Of a stretch of 64,000 nt of DNA, positions 26,466 through 40,781 are shown piece after piece. The position numbers and the translations under genes are program-made. The DNA is from Novosphingobium resinovorum (GTDB lineage Bacteria > Pseudomonadota > Alphaproteobacteria > Sphingomonadales > Sphingomonadaceae): contig NZ_BSFC01000019.1 in NCBI RefSeq assembly GCF_027922145.1, positions 132,579 to 196,578 of the forward strand, read 5' to 3'. The notes beneath the pieces were generated by a model. It was not told the origin of the DNA. It saw only the letters and a list, made by a program, of their open reading frames with translations, and did no database searches. Every line of letters starts with the position of its first letter. Within the stretch, counting starts at the first letter, position 1.

Positions 26466-26840
26466 TTACTTGAGCTCGACGGTGCCGCCGGCTTCTTCGA
26501 TCTTCTTCTTGATTTCTTCGGCTTCAGCCTTGGTCGCGCCTTCCTTGACGGCCTTGGGAGCGCCTTCGACGAGAGCCTTGGCTTCAGCGAGGCCCAGACC
26601 GGTGATGGCGCGGACTTCCTTGATGACGTTGATCTTCTTGCCACCGTCGCCGGTGAGGATCACGTCGAATTCGGTCTTCTCTTCAACGGCTTCGGCAGCG
26701 GCGCCACCAGCGGCCGGGGCAACTGCGACAGCAGCAGCGGCGCTGACGCCCCATGCTTCTTCGAGAGCCTTGGCGAGGTCAGCGGCTTCCAGAACGGTGA
26801 GCTGCGACAGTTCTTCAACAAGCTTGGCGATATCGGCCAT
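26466..26840 (-). CDS. rplL: 50S ribosomal protein L7/L12
   Basis: A 124-residue stalk protein that recruits translation factors. It begins [20 protein letters not shown] (dimerisation domain), has an Ala-rich hinge (about residues 35-55: [17 protein letters not shown]), and a C-terminal globular domain with [24 protein letters not shown] sequence (here [13 protein letters not shown]). The ATG at 26840 is the family start. It is second in the rplJL pair; in this genome the pair is separated from rpoBC. Confidence 0.97.
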   Translation of the reverse strand: MADIAKLVEELSQLTVLEAADLAKALEEAWGVSAAAAVAVAPAAGGAAAEAVEEKTEFDVILTGDGGKKINVIKEVRAITGLGLAEAKALVEGAPKAVKEGATKAEAEEIKKKIEEAGGTVELK

Positions 26841-26927
26841 GATTATAACTCCTGATCTGTGGTCCACCGTGGGCCTCATGCCCGGCGGCGGAATAAATCG
26901 TAAGAAACGTTCTGCTTAAGCGAGCGC

Positions 26928-27440
26928 TCAGGCAGCCTTGTCGGCGTAGGCAGCGAAAACGCGAGCCAGCTTGGCCGCCGGAGCGGTCTGCAGCTGGGCG
27001 ATCTTCGTCGCCGGAGCCTGAACGAGGCCGATGAGCTTGGCGCGCAGTTCGTCGAGCGAGGGCATCGAGGCGAGAGCCTTGACACCTTCGGGGGTCAGAA
27101 CCTGCGAACCCATCGCGCCGCCGACGATCTCGATCTTGTCGGTCGTCTTGGCGAATTCAACGACGGCCTTGGCGGCTGCAACGGGGTCCACCGAAGAGGA
27201 GATACCCGTGGGGCCGGTCAGGAAGTCGCCGATACCGACGTAGTCGGTGTCCGCGATGGCAAGCTTGGCAAGACGGTTCTTCGCAACCTTGTAGGTCGCG
27301 CCCGCATCACGCATCTTTCCGCGCAGGGCAGTGGACTGGGCCACCGACATGCCGAGGTTGCGGGTGACTACCACCGCGCCGGCCTCTGCGAAAACCGCGT
27401 TGAGCGAGGCGACCGATTCGGCTTTCTGCGAACGATCCAT
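26928..27440 (-). CDS. rplJ: 50S ribosomal protein L10
   Basis: A 170-residue protein that anchors L7/L12 dimers to the ribosome and, with them, represses its own mRNA. It starts [20 protein letters not shown], contains [20 protein letters not shown] and ends in the L12-binding helix. AAGGAG 7 nt before ATG 27440 decides the start over an in-frame ATG at 27464. It is first in rplJL. The leader upstream (27441-27620) is a likely autoregulatory site. Confidence 0.97.
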   Translation of the reverse strand: MDRSQKAESVASLNAVFAEAGAVVVTRNLGMSVAQSTALRGKMRDAGATYKVAKNRLAKLAIADTDYVGIGDFLTGPTGISSSVDPVAAAKAVVEFAKTTDKIEIVGGAMGSQVLTPEGVKALASMPSLDELRAKLIGLVQAPATKIAQLQTAPAAKLARVFAAYADKAA

Positions 27441-27640
27441 GCCATACTCCTTCACAATGGCCACGAAAGGCGAACCCCCCGTAGCCGGCTACGTATTGTC
27501 CGGGGCGCTTGCAGCACCTCGGGCGAGTCCGTCGAAGGGGAAGGAGTTCTCGTGCATGACCTTTGGTCGAAACACGATGTTGGCACCACGCTCGAAGGAG
27601 TGGGGCCGGGTGATTTCCTTGTCCCCGTCTAGGCTGCGAA
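27441..27640 (-). promoter_or_regulatory. Probable L10 leader of rplJL
   Basis: About 200 nt of non-coding leader precede rplJ, rich in pairable segments, for example GTAGCCGGCTAC (27481-27492) near the start codon. In most bacteria the L10-L12 complex binds such a leader and blocks translation. I infer the function from position; I have not matched the consensus base by base. The remaining bases up to 27750 hold the promoter region and nothing coding. Confidence 0.4.
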
Positions 27641-27750
27641 TTAAGAGGGGAACCCTCAGCAGCTGTCTCGGACGGATGACAGACGGGAATCACCCCATCA
27701 GTCGGAGCGGGCCAATGGCGGATTGCCGGTTCTGAGTCAAGGCCGGACGG

Positions 27751-28917
27751 TCAGGATTGGCGGCATTGTACCTGGCTGCGGGCGACGACGGCGAGGATGG
27801 TGATGAGCGCCATCGCGGGCAGCGCCCAGTGCCCGATGTGCCCCGCCGCGATCACAGCCACCGCGAAGACGAGCAGGCCGTGACGCCACGGTCCCGTCAG
27901 CACCAACCGGTCGCGCACGAACCACAGCGCCACCATGTAGACCGCCAACGGTACCGCGACGGCAAGGTTGCTCGCCAGCATGGGGGCGTGGTGGCCCTGC
28001 CCTGCGGCATTGTCGATGGCGACCGCAAAGCCCGCCCCAGTTGCGGCGCCGCCTGCGTATATCAGCGCATGAGCGTAGCTCCAGTTGAACGAGCTGGAAA
28101 AGCGCTCCTGATCGAGCGGGCCTTCTTGCGAGAAATAGAGCCACCACATCGCAAAGGTGATCGCCAGTGCGGAAAGGGCCAGGACGATCAGTTCGGCCGG
28201 GTGTCCGCCCGGCGCATCGGCATAGGTAAATGCGGCGGCGCTGGAGAGCAGCACTTCGCCCAGCACGATGATGACGAACAGCCCGTGCCGCTCGGCAACG
28301 TGGTGGTGGTGCCAGGGCGTCTTGCCGCGCGCTTCGGCTATGACGGGAACGGCCATCTCCATCACCGCTCCCAGCACGAACAGCCCGGCCACCGCGCCGA
28401 ACCCGGACGGGCGCAACACCAGCAGCGCGAGCGTCCAGTACAGCTGCGTCACCGCGATGCCGACCGCATAGCTCACCGCCGTCGCCCGGTGGCGCGGGTC
28501 TGAGCGCGCGGCGATCAGCCAGAACGCCACCATCGCCGCGCGCATGACGATGTAGCCGACGATCACCAGCGTCAGGCTGCCGCCCGCGAAGACGCGCGGA
28601 ACTCCGGCCGCCACCGCCAGCGCCCCCGCCATGATGACACAGGTGATGAGACGATAGACCGGCCCGTCGCTGTCGTAGGCCGAGGCGAACCAGGTGAAGT
28701 TCATCCAGGCCCACCACGTCGCGAAGAAGGCCATCGCAAAGGTCGCCAATCCCATCACCGCGTGGCCTGCCGCGACCGCATGGTGCAGCCCTTCGGCGGC
28801 GCTGGCCACGGCGATGACGATGACGAGGTCGAACAGCAGTTCGAGCGGCGTGGAGACGCGGTGCGGTTCATGCGGATCGCGGGCGCCGAACGGTCGCCAG
28901 CTACGGGTCTTGGTCAT
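27751..28917 (-). CDS. Low temperature requirement protein A (LtrA) family
   Basis: A 388-residue polytopic membrane protein. The N-terminal signature STPLELLFDLVIVIAVASAA (around residues 22-41) and FATWWAWMNFTWFASAYDSD are hallmarks of LtrA. About ten hydrophobic helices follow, with a conserved HHHHVAERHGLFVIIVLGEV-like segment in the middle (WHHHHVAERHGLF). LtrA was named for growth of Listeria at low temperature; its molecular function is unknown. It appears to be transcribed alone, upstream of rplJL in the same direction. Confidence 0.9.
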   Translation of the reverse strand: MTKTRSWRPFGARDPHEPHRVSTPLELLFDLVIVIAVASAAEGLHHAVAAGHAVMGLATFAMAFFATWWAWMNFTWFASAYDSDGPVYRLITCVIMAGALAVAAGVPRVFAGGSLTLVIVGYIVMRAAMVAFWLIAARSDPRHRATAVSYAVGIAVTQLYWTLALLVLRPSGFGAVAGLFVLGAVMEMAVPVIAEARGKTPWHHHHVAERHGLFVIIVLGEVLLSSAAAFTYADAPGGHPAELIVLALSALAITFAMWWLYFSQEGPLDQERFSSSFNWSYAHALIYAGGAATGAGFAVAIDNAAGQGHHAPMLASNLAVAVPLAVYMVALWFVRDRLVLTGPWRHGLLVFAVAVIAAGHIGHWALPAMALITILAVVARSQVQCRQS

Positions 28918-29000
28918 CTGTGCGGCGGGGCCCCTGCTGTTTGGTCGATGACCTTAGAGGCGAGACCACCGGGGCGGCAAGGCCCGCCGTGGCCCCGGGA

Positions 29001-29231
29001 TCAGGGCGCCTCGTAGCCCAGCAGATCGCCCGGCTGGCAGCCCAGTTCGCGGCAGATCGCCTCCAGCGTGGAGAAACGGATTGCCTTGGCCTTGCCGGTC
29101 TTGAGGATCGAGAGGTTGGCGAGGGTGATGCCGATCCGCTCGGCCAGTTCGGTCAGCGTCATGCGGCGGGCGTGGAGCAGGTCGTCGAGCTTGACCACGA
29201 TGTTCGTGCCTTCCGTTTCGTCGCCCATCAC
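29001..29231 (-). CDS. XRE/Cro-type transcriptional regulator
   Basis: A 76-residue single-domain helix-turn-helix protein. VVKLDDLLHARRMTLTELAE then RIGITLANLSILKTGKAKAI gives the HTH, and FSTLEAICRELGCQPGDLLG is the typical Cro/C1 tail of the YozG subfamily. Its ATG overlaps the DUF2975 gene by 4 bp (ATGA), so the two are coupled. The DUF2975-XRE pairing recurs in many bacteria. Repeated ATATCG half-sites before the operon are the probable binding targets. Confidence 0.9.
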   Translation of the reverse strand: MMGDETEGTNIVVKLDDLLHARRMTLTELAERIGITLANLSILKTGKAKAIRFSTLEAICRELGCQPGDLLGYEAP

Positions 29232-29773
29232 ACCATCCCTTCGAGGTCGGCGCGCATCTGGGCGCCCTTGCGGAACACGCGAGCGAGGATGAACAGGATC
29301 AGCATGAGCAGCAGGCCGTTGCCGTCAACGCCGCCGATCACTTCCAGGTCGGTATGGCCCTGGCCCTTGGTGAGCGCGTTGATCCACGCACCCATGCCGG
29401 ACATCGGCAGGCCGACCAGCTGCACCGCGAGCGTCAGCCAGGCCATCTGCGTGAGGCGCGAGGCGTTGTCGGGCACGAAGGGATCGCCTTCGCCAACCGT
29501 ATCGACGATGCGCTTGAGGAGCTGGAAAAGGCGCAGCAGCAAGGCGCAGAGCAGTGCCGCCAGCAGCAGGACGCCCGCGATCGCCCAGAGGAAAGGTCCG
29601 GTCGGCACGCCCTCCAGATGCTCCGCCAGCGCGGTGCTTGCGGGTCCGTGGAAGATCGCCAGCAGCGGCGCCGCCAGCAGGCTCGCGCCCATGCCGAGCG
29701 CCAGGACCGCCATGAGAAACCATAGAACGCCCTTGGCAATGGCGAGGAGCGGGTCACGGGTGATCGTGTTCAT
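29228..29773 (-). CDS. DUF2975 membrane protein
   Basis: A 181-residue inner-membrane protein with four hydrophobic helices at about residues 15-40, 58-82, 105-125 and 147-165. The RIVDTVGEGDPFVPDNASRL loop between helices 2 and 3 is the DUF2975 signature. The family is commonly encoded just before a YozG-type XRE regulator, as here, suggesting a membrane sensor or antagonist that works with the regulator. That role is inferred. It lies 24 bp after a 55-residue exported or membrane peptide gene. Confidence 0.85.
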   Translation of the reverse strand: MNTITRDPLLAIAKGVLWFLMAVLALGMGASLLAAPLLAIFHGPASTALAEHLEGVPTGPFLWAIAGVLLLAALLCALLLRLFQLLKRIVDTVGEGDPFVPDNASRLTQMAWLTLAVQLVGLPMSGMGAWINALTKGQGHTDLEVIGGVDGNGLLLMLILFILARVFRKGAQMRADLEGMV

Positions 29774-29797
29774 CGTCTGGTTTCCTTCCCGTCCGGA

Positions 29798-29965
29798 TCA
29801 CATGAGCGCGGGGACGACCCGCGCTCCGATGACGATCACTTGCCCGTGGGCCGATGCCTCGGCGGGGGCCGTGACGGTGGGGAGCCAGAAGCCGGCCAAG
29901 AAGAGCGTGGCAAGGAGCAGCGAGAGCAGAGGCGGTGCCATCCGGTGCGTGTCAGGGCGGATCAT
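29798..29965 (-). CDS. Small hydrophobic exported or membrane peptide (55 aa)
   Basis: A 55-residue protein, MIRPDTHRMAPPLLSLLLAT then LFLAGFWLPTVTAPAEASAH, with one hydrophobic helix (about 11-32) that may be a signal peptide cleaved near ASA or a permanent anchor, and a short tail (GQVIVIGARVVPALM). GGAGAACGAACA before the ATG supports the start. It is first in a three-gene operon with DUF2975 and XRE and lies directly after the ATATCG operator cluster. I do not recognise the family. Confidence 0.65.
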   Translation of the reverse strand: MIRPDTHRMAPPLLSLLLATLFLAGFWLPTVTAPAEASAHGQVIVIGARVVPALM

Positions 29966-29976
29966 TGTTCGTTCTC

Positions 29977-30049
29977 CGATATGCTTGATATCGAAATTCA
30001 ATAAATCCAATTCTGCATATCGTCAATCAATAATATCGAAAAACGATAT
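29977..30049. promoter_or_regulatory. Cluster of ATATCG/CGATAT operator half-sites
   Basis: Five hexamers fall within 73 bp: CGATAT at 29977 and ATATCG at 29988 (inverted pair, 5-bp spacer, CGATAT-N5-ATATCG); ATATCG at 30017; and ATATCG at 30033 with CGATAT at 30044 (inverted pair, 5-bp spacer, perfect dyad). The region is AT-rich within a high-GC genome and lies immediately upstream of the small-peptide/DUF2975/XRE operon. The XRE protein is the obvious candidate ligand, giving autoregulation. Confidence 0.65.
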
Positions 30050-30065
30050 GTTGCCGTTGGCGCGC

Positions 30066-30098
30066 AAAAAAGGGGCGGCTCCGGTCTGGAGCCGCCCC
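30066..30098 (-). terminator. Intrinsic terminator of the Pro/Ala-rich protein gene
   Basis: GGGGCGGCTCC (30072-30082) and GGAGCCGCCCC (30088-30098) form a perfect 11-bp stem. On the minus strand it runs into six T (plus-strand A at 30066-30071). Confidence 0.88.
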
Positions 30099-30149
30099 CG
30101 TTGGGGCTCGACCATGTCGCCGGGCGTGACAACCGGCGGGCCGGGCCGG

Positions 30150-31256
30150 TCAGGCGTCGGTAAGCTCCCGGTTGGTTGCAGGGGTGGAGGCCCCGGGAGT
30201 CTTGATCGACGGCCTGTAGGTGCGGAAGTCGAAGCGGTTTCCAGCCTTGCCCTCGGCTTCCAGGCTCTCGCGATGCTGCAACTGAAGACGCGCGCGGCGC
30301 AGGCGGCCCTTGCGCGAGGTGAACGGGTTCCCCTCGTCAGGCTCGGCGGCGGCCATGGCGTCGAGCAGTTCGTAGCGCTCCTCTGCCGTCTGCGGCAGCG
30401 GCGAGGCTGCAAGGATCGCCGTGGCCGAATTGCCCGCGATCACGCGATCACGCTGTACCGGAGCGCGTTCGGCGACGATGGGCTCGGCGACTGCAGGCTC
30501 CACTGCCTCGACCACGGGCGCGGGGGCGGGAACCGGTTCGAGCGTGCCCACCGGCTCAAGCGGCTCGGGCGCATACTCGGCCTCCTCGTAGACCGGATCG
30601 GAGCGACGGCGGCGCATCGCGGCGATGCCCACGCCCGCCACGCCAAGCGCGGCAAGAATGCCGGCGACTTCGGCCACCGGGAAGCCATCGCCGTCGGTGG
30701 TCGGCGGCGCTGGCTGGGCGGCAGCTGGCGGAGCTTCGGCGCGCGCGGGAGCCGGAGCTGCAGGCGGAACGGAACCTTGAGCCAGCGTGCCATCGCCCGC
30801 AGTGCCGTTATCCTGAGCGGTCGGGACAGTTGGCTGCACCGGCGCGGCGCGTTCGGCGCGCGGCGCGGCGGAAGCGCGGGTCGTGCTGCGCGTCCGCGCG
30901 GCCGTACTCGACGGTTCGGCTGCAGCCTCATCCGGCGTGGCGGGCGGCGGCACGTCAGGCAAAACCACAGTCTGCTGCTGGGTCGGCGTCACCGAAGTCG
31001 GCGCCGTGCCTGCCGTGGTCGCCGTGTAGGTGGGTACATTGAGCGGCGCGGACGCTTCAGGCGGCAGCGTGACGGTGGGCTCCGTCGCCGGTGCGCTGGC
31101 TGGCGGCGTGACAGTAGTTTCCTGCGGCAGTGACAGCGAAGGCGTCGTCGCGGGAGCCTGCACTTCCTGCGCAGCGGCCGGGATTGCGGAAAGCGCGAGG
31201 ACAGCGGCAATCGCGGTCAGTGCGCTGGGCGAGCGGGGGACGGCAAAGTGTATCAT
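30150..31256 (-). CDS. Pro/Ala-rich exported membrane protein, hypothetical
   Basis: A 368-residue protein with signal peptide ([20 protein letters not shown], cleaved near AAA-Q), then about 160 residues of Pro/Ala/Thr-rich low-complexity sequence. A single transmembrane helix ([20 protein letters not shown], near residue 200) is followed by a stop-transfer RRRR, a second acidic Pro-rich linker, and a basic C-terminal region with [20 protein letters not shown] and [18 protein letters not shown]. The layout suggests a long periplasmic spacer tethered to the membrane with a small cytoplasmic domain. The family is not recognised. It is divergent from rpoB. Confidence 0.75.
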   Translation of the reverse strand: MIHFAVPRSPSALTAIAAVLALSAIPAAAQEVQAPATTPSLSLPQETTVTPPASAPATEPTVTLPPEASAPLNVPTYTATTAGTAPTSVTPTQQQTVVLPDVPPPATPDEAAAEPSSTAARTRSTTRASAAPRAERAAPVQPTVPTAQDNGTAGDGTLAQGSVPPAAPAPARAEAPPAAAQPAPPTTDGDGFPVAEVAGILAALGVAGVGIAAMRRRRSDPVYEEAEYAPEPLEPVGTLEPVPAPAPVVEAVEPAVAEPIVAERAPVQRDRVIAGNSATAILAASPLPQTAEERYELLDAMAAAEPDEGNPFTSRKGRLRRARLQLQHRESLEAEGKAGNRFDFRTYRPSIKTPGASTPATNRELTDA

Positions 31257-31411
31257 ACCGGAAACAATGCGCGCCCTGTGCAAAAGTCCTTTCGCAAGTG
31301 CGGAATACGGGACGGGCCGACCCGTCACCTGCGACGAATTGATGCTTTCGGCAAGAACACGGTTTTCGGCGGATTTACGCCAGATTAACGGCATTAGCCC
31401 GCTCTCGCCGT

Positions 31412-31440
31412 TTGACACCCCGCACCCCGGCTCCTATATG
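31412..31440 (+). promoter_or_regulatory. rpoBC promoter
   Basis: TTGACA (31412-31417), exactly 17 bp, then TATATG (31435-31440). This is near-consensus and the best sigma-70 promoter I saw in the window. Transcription would start near 31447, leaving a leader of about 255 nt before rpoB. Confidence 0.85.
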
Positions 31441-31446
31441 GCGGCC

Positions 31447-31701
31447 TCGCTCGATCGCTTCGAGCAAGGCATGTCCATGCGCGGGGACATGCCCGGGAAG
31501 GAGGCGATCGGGATTTCATCCGACGTGGAAGGCTGCAGGCCGCATGGAGACCCGAACCCCGGGAATCCGCGTGCCAGGCGGCCTTTCTTGCGTTCCGGAT
31601 GGTCTGCTTTCGGGCAGGCGACGTCACTCGCGACGACGAATTTTTACGAAGGCCGTGTCCCTTGCGACTCGGTCCTCACACGAAGAGGCAAAGACCAGCT
31701 C
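31447..31701 (+). promoter_or_regulatory. Long structured 5' leader of rpoB
   Basis: The leader holds a hairpin GCATGTCC (31469-31476) with GGACATGC (31485-31492). Further on, AGGCCGC (31537-31543) can pair with GCGGCCT (31578-31584), which runs into TTCTTG, an attenuator-like arrangement. The reading frame of rpoB is open throughout the leader, so upstream ATG codons (such as 31471) are formally possible starts, but no family similarity begins before 31702. Confidence 0.4.
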
Positions 31702-34700
31702 ATGGCCACCAAGCCCATCGACACCACGCCGCTGGTGCGCACTGCGAAGAAGCGCATCCGCAAGATCTTCGGCGACATCCACGAAGTCGTCCAGATGCCC
31801 AACCTGATCGAAGTCCAGCGCGAGAGCTACGAGCAGTTCCTGCGCTCGGACCCGTCGGTCGGCTACGTCTCGGGCCTCGAGAAGACCCTGCGTTCGGTGT
31901 TCCCGATCCGCGACTTCGCGGGCACCAGCGAGCTGGACTTCGTCCACTACGAGCTGGAAGACCCCAAGTACGACGTGACCGAGTGCCGCCAGCGCGGCAT
32001 CACCTACGCCGCGCCGATGAAGGTCACGCTGCGCCTCATCGTGTTCGAGGTCGACGCCGAGACCGAGACTCGCTCGGTCCTCGATATCAAGGAGCAGGAC
32101 GTCTACATGGGCGACATGCCCCTGATGACGGAGAACGGCACCTTCTTCATCAACGGCACCGAGCGCGTCATCGTCTCGCAGATGCACCGTTCGCCGGGCG
32201 TCCTGTTCGACCATGACCGCGGCAAGACCCACGCTTCAGGCAAGTTCCTCTTCGCCGCCCGCGTGATCCCGTACCGCGGTTCGTGGCTCGACTTCGAGTT
32301 CGACGCCAAGGACATCGTCAACGTCCGCATCGACCGCAAGCGCAAGCTGCCCGTCACCTCGCTGCTCTACGCGCTGGGTCTCGACGGCGAGCAGGTGCTG
32401 AACCACTTCTACGCGACCATGTCGTGGAAGCGCGGCTCGGGCGGCTGGCAGCTGCCCTACACCCCCGAGGCATGGCGCGGCGCGAAGCCGACCTTCGACA
32501 TCGTCGATGCGAACTCGGGCGAAGTCGTGTTCGCTGCCGACACCAAGATCTCCCCGCGCGCCGCCAACAAGGCGCTCAAGGACGGCCTGCAGGAACTGCT
32601 GCTGCCGACCGAGGAAATCTTCGGCCGCTATTCCGCCAAGGACCTGATCGACGAGTCGACCGGCCGCATCTACATCGAAGCCGGTGACGAAGTGACGCCG
32701 GAAAACCTCGACGCGCTCGACGCGGCGGGCTTCGACCAGATCGACCTGCTCGACATCGACGAAGTCAACACCGGTCCCTGGATCCGCAACACGATGAAGG
32801 CCGACAAGGCCGAGAATCGCGATATGGGTCTGGAAGCGATCTACAAGGTCATGCGTCCGGGCGAGCCGCCGACGAAGGAAACCGCCGAAGCCCTGTTCGA
32901 CGGCCTGTTCTTCGACGCCGACCGCTACGACCTCTCGGCCGTTGGCCGCGTGAAGATGAACATGCGCCTCGGCCTCGATGCCGAGGACACCGTCACCACC
33001 CTGCGCGTCGAGGACATCCTCGCCGTGGTGAAGGAACTGGTCGGCCTCAAGGACGGCAAGGGCGAGATCGACGACATCGACAACCTCGGCAACCGCCGCG
33101 TGCGTTCGGTGGGCGAGCTGCTGGAAAACCAGTACCGCGTCGGCCTGCTGCGTATGGAGCGCGCCGTGAAGGAGCGCATGTCGTCGGTGGACGTATCGAC
33201 GGTCATGCCGAACGACCTCATCAACGCCAAGCCCGCCGTGGCCGCGGTGCGCGAGTTCTTCGGTTCCTCGCAGCTCTCGCAGTTCATGGACCAGACCAAC
33301 CCGCTTTCGGAAGTCACCCACAAGCGCCGTGTTTCGGCCTTGGGCCCGGGCGGTCTGACGCGTGAACGCGCCGGCTTCGAAGTCCGCGACGTTCACCCGA
33401 CTCACTACGGCCGCATCTGCCCGATCGAAACGCCGGAAGGCCCGAACATCGGTCTGATCAACTCGCTGTCGACTTTCGCGCGCGTCAACAAGTACGGCTT
33501 CATCGAGACGCCATACCGCAAGGTGCTCGACGGCAAGGTGACCAAGGACGTCGTCTACCTCTCGGCGATGGAAGAGCAGAAGCACACCGTCGCGCAGGCT
33601 TCGGCCGAACTGACCGGTGACGGCTCGTTCGTCGAGGAACTCGTCTCGGCTCGCCAGAACGGCGAATTCGTGATGAGCCCGCGCGACCAGATCACGCTGA
33701 TGGACGTTTCGCCCAAGCAGCTCGTCTCGGTCGCCGCATCGCTCATTCCGTTCCTGGAAAACGACGACGCCAACCGCGCTCTCATGGGCTCGAACATGCA
33801 GCGTCAGGCCGTGCCGCTCGTCAAGGCCGATGCGCCTTACGTCGGCACCGGCATGGAAGAGACCGTCGCTCGTGACTCGGGCGCCGCGATCTCGGCCCTG
33901 CGTGCGGGCATCGTCGACCAGGTCGATGCGACCCGTATCGTCATCCGCGCCTCGGGCGACATCGAACCCGGCAAGTCGGGCGTCGACATCTACCGCCTGC
34001 AGAAGTTCGAGCGTTCCAACCAGTCCACCTGCATCAACCAGCGCCCGCTGGTGAAGGTCGGTGAAATGGTCGAAGCCCGCACGATCATCGCCGACGGCCC
34101 GTCGACCGAGTTCGGCGAGCTGGCGCTGGGCCGCAACGTGCTCGTCGCGTTCATGCCCTGGAACGGCTACAACTACGAGGACTCCATCCTCATCTCCGAG
34201 CGCATCGTGAAGGACGACGTGTTCACGTCGATCCACATCGACGAGTTCGAGGTGATGGCCCGCGACACCAAGCTGGGTCCGGAAGACATCACCCGCGATA
34301 TCCCGAACGTCGGCGAGGAAGCCCTGCGCAACCTCGACGAAGCGGGCATCGTCTACGTGGGCGCTGAGGTTCACCCCGGTGACATCCTCGTCGGCAAGAT
34401 CACCCCGAAGGGCGAAAGCCCGATGACGCCGGAAGAAAAGCTCCTGCGCGCCATCTTCGGTGAAAAGGCTTCGGACGTCCGCGACACCTCGCTGCGTCTG
34501 CCGCCGGGCGTTTCGGGCACCATCGTCGACGTGCGCGTCTTCAACCGCCACGGCATCGAGGTCGATGACCGTACCCGCGCAATCCAGAACGAGGAAATCG
34601 AACGCCTCGCCAAGGACCGCGAGGACGAGCGCGCGATCCTCAACCGCGCCACTTACAACCGCCTGAAGGACATGCTCCTCGGCCAGGTCGCCACTTCGGC

Positions 34701-35868
34701 GCCCAAGGGCCTCAAGAAGGGCGTGGACATCACCGACGAGGTGCTGGCCGAAGTCGAACGTCACGAGTGGTGGAAGTTCGGCGTTGCCGACGACCACGTC
34801 CAGTCGCAGCTCGAAGCGGTCAAGACCCAGTACGACCTGACCGTCAAGGCGATCCAGGAGAAGTTCGAGGACCGCAAGGAGAAGCTGGAGCGCGGCGACG
34901 AGCTGGCTCCGGGCGTCCTGAAGATGGTCAAGGTCTTCGTCGCGGTGAAGCGCAAGCTGCAGCCGGGCGACAAGATGGCCGGCCGTCACGGCAACAAGGG
35001 TATCATCAGCCGCATCCTGCCGTTGGAAGACATGCCCTTCCTGGAAGACGGCACCCCCGTCGACTTCGTCATGAACCCGCTCGGCGTGCCTTCGCGCATG
35101 AACGTGGGCCAGATCTTCGAGACGCACCTTGGCTGGGCCGCACGCGGTCTGGGCAAGCGCATCGGCGATGCTCTGGACGCATGGCGCGTGGCCAACCCCA
35201 ACCCGGTCGCAGGGCAGCCCCCCGAGGCCGTTCGTGAACTGCTGACCGAAATCTACGGCGACAACTACGCCGCAGACATCGCCGAGCGCACGGACGACCA
35301 GATCGTCGAGTTCGCCGACTCCGTCCGCAAGGGCGTGCCGATGGGCTCGCCGGTGTTCGACGGCGCGGTCGAGAAGGACGTCACCGACATGCTCCGCCTC
35401 GCAGGGCTGGACGAGTCGGGCCAGGTGGACCTGTTCGACGGCCGCACCGGCGACCGGTTCGACCGCAAGGTGACGGTGGGCATGAAGTACGTGCTCAAGC
35501 TGCACCACCTTGTCGACGACAAGATCCACGCCCGTTCGATCGGTCCGTACTCGCTCGTCACCCAGCAGCCGCTGGGCGGTAAGGCGCAGTTCGGTGGCCA
35601 GCGCTTCGGTGAGATGGAGGTCTGGGCTCTCCAGGCCTACGGCGCCGCATATACCCTGCAGGAAATGCTGACGGTGAAGTCCGACGACGTCGTCGGCCGC
35701 ACCAAGGTCTACGAAGCGATCGTCAAGGGCGACGACACCTTCGAGGCCGGCATTCCCGAGAGCTTCAACGTTCTCGTCAAGGAAATGCGCTCGCTGGGTC
35801 TCAACGTCGAGCTGACCAGCCACGACGATGCCGAAGACGACGACGGCGTCGCCCTGGCGGCGGAGTAA
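31702..35868 (+). CDS. rpoB: RNA polymerase beta subunit
   Basis: A 1388-residue RpoB, the catalytic-core subunit forming one pincer of RNA polymerase and the rifampicin pocket. It starts [20 protein letters not shown]. The rifampicin region is visible as [20 protein letters not shown] then [11 protein letters not shown], wild-type-like at the usual resistance positions. Near the C-terminus [20 protein letters not shown] then [20 protein letters not shown] are invariant. Length is typical for alphaproteobacteria. The start at 31702 is set by family homology. It is followed by rpoC after 79 bp. Confidence 0.98.
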   Translation: MATKPIDTTPLVRTAKKRIRKIFGDIHEVVQMPNLIEVQRESYEQFLRSDPSVGYVSGLEKTLRSVFPIRDFAGTSELDFVHYELEDPKYDVTECRQRGITYAAPMKVTLRLIVFEVDAETETRSVLDIKEQDVYMGDMPLMTENGTFFINGTERVIVSQMHRSPGVLFDHDRGKTHASGKFLFAARVIPYRGSWLDFEFDAKDIVNVRIDRKRKLPVTSLLYALGLDGEQVLNHFYATMSWKRGSGGWQLPYTPEAWRGAKPTFDIVDANSGEVVFAADTKISPRAANKALKDGLQELLLPTEEIFGRYSAKDLIDESTGRIYIEAGDEVTPENLDALDAAGFDQIDLLDIDEVNTGPWIRNTMKADKAENRDMGLEAIYKVMRPGEPPTKETAEALFDGLFFDADRYDLSAVGRVKMNMRLGLDAEDTVTTLRVEDILAVVKELVGLKDGKGEIDDIDNLGNRRVRSVGELLENQYRVGLLRMERAVKERMSSVDVSTVMPNDLINAKPAVAAVREFFGSSQLSQFMDQTNPLSEVTHKRRVSALGPGGLTRERAGFEVRDVHPTHYGRICPIETPEGPNIGLINSLSTFARVNKYGFIETPYRKVLDGKVTKDVVYLSAMEEQKHTVAQASAELTGDGSFVEELVSARQNGEFVMSPRDQITLMDVSPKQLVSVAASLIPFLENDDANRALMGSNMQRQAVPLVKADAPYVGTGMEETVARDSGAAISALRAGIVDQVDATRIVIRASGDIEPGKSGVDIYRLQKFERSNQSTCINQRPLVKVGEMVEARTIIADGPSTEFGELALGRNVLVAFMPWNGYNYEDSILISERIVKDDVFTSIHIDEFEVMARDTKLGPEDITRDIPNVGEEALRNLDEAGIVYVGAEVHPGDILVGKITPKGESPMTPEEKLLRAIFGEKASDVRDTSLRLPPGVSGTIVDVRVFNRHGIEVDDRTRAIQNEEIERLAKDREDERAILNRATYNRLKDMLLGQVATSAPKGLKKGVDITDEVLAEVERHEWWKFGVADDHVQSQLEAVKTQYDLTVKAIQEKFEDRKEKLERGDELAPGVLKMVKVFVAVKRKLQPGDKMAGRHGNKGIISRILPLEDMPFLEDGTPVDFVMNPLGVPSRMNVGQIFETHLGWAARGLGKRIGDALDAWRVANPNPVAGQPPEAVRELLTEIYGDNYAADIAERTDDQIVEFADSVRKGVPMGSPVFDGAVEKDVTDMLRLAGLDESGQVDLFDGRTGDRFDRKVTVGMKYVLKLHHLVDDKIHARSIGPYSLVTQQPLGGKAQFGGQRFGEMEVWALQAYGAAYTLQEMLTVKSDDVVGRTKVYEAIVKGDDTFEAGIPESFNVLVKEMRSLGLNVELTSHDDAEDDDGVALAAE

Positions 35869-35947
35869 GGGATATCGGGCGGGGCTTCGGCCTCGCCCCT
35901 ACCCTCTCCCGCCCAGACAAGATTTCACCCTCTAGAGGGATAAAACT

Positions 35948-40246
<4,299 letters not shown>

Positions 40247-40270
40247 GCCTCACCGCCTCAGGGCAAAGTG

Positions 40271-40305
40271 AAAAGCCCCGCCGGAGCGATCCGGCGGGGC
40301 TTTTT
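40271..40305 (+). terminator. Intrinsic terminator of rpoBC
   Basis: GCCCCGCCGG (40275-40284) pairs with CCGGCGGGGC (40291-40300) around AGCGAT, flanked by AAAA and TTTTT. The whole hairpin core, including the loop, is repeated at 41397-41424. Confidence 0.92.
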
Positions 40306-40332
40306 GCATCCGGCGCCCGGGCTTAACACCGC

Positions 40333-40420
40333 GTTATCCCCGCGCAGGCGGGGAACCGACTGGTGCCCTTGCAAACGGCACCGTCAGGAGTTGGGCTCCC
40401 GCCTGCGGGGAAATGACGGG
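40333..40420. repeat. Inverted pair of CCCGCGCAGGCGGG-type repeats
   Basis: TTATCCCCGCGCAGGCGGGG (from 40334) and, inverted, CCCGCCTGCGGGGAAATGAC (near 40398-40417) flank a GGTGCCCTTGCAAACGGCACC core that is itself palindromic. It belongs to the same family as 7441, 45438 and 53741. The rest of the gap to 40781 (about 360 bp) shows no gene; it should contain the promoter of the barrel protein. Confidence 0.7.
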
Positions 40421-40781
40421 GATGAGTTCCGATCGCGTTCGATCGAGCTATCGTTGCATGAATGTCACACATCCGTCGCCATCGACGAGTTGAGCGGAAC
40501 CCCCACCGCACCCTCGAGTTTCCCCTCCTGAGATGATCGAAGGTAGCTAAGACACACGAACTGTTGTTGATCAGGTACATGGACCTTACCCGCCACGGCG
40601 GCGGCGCAGCGCAATAGCTGCCGGTCCATCCCGTCACCCTCACGCGAACAGACCTCGTTACCCCCGCACGGCGGTGTCGTTTGCCGTGTTCCTGCACGGA
40701 CATGGCAGCGATGCCGCGCCCCTCGATCCCTCGCAAAACTGGCGGCGCCTACCCCCCGGCTGCCATGATGGAGTTTGAGTT

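Noticed and set aside
32236..35823. Very long open frame antisense to rpoB (about 1195 codons)
   Set aside because: Mirror of the strong codon bias of rpoB in high-GC DNA; no domain, no ribosome-binding site.
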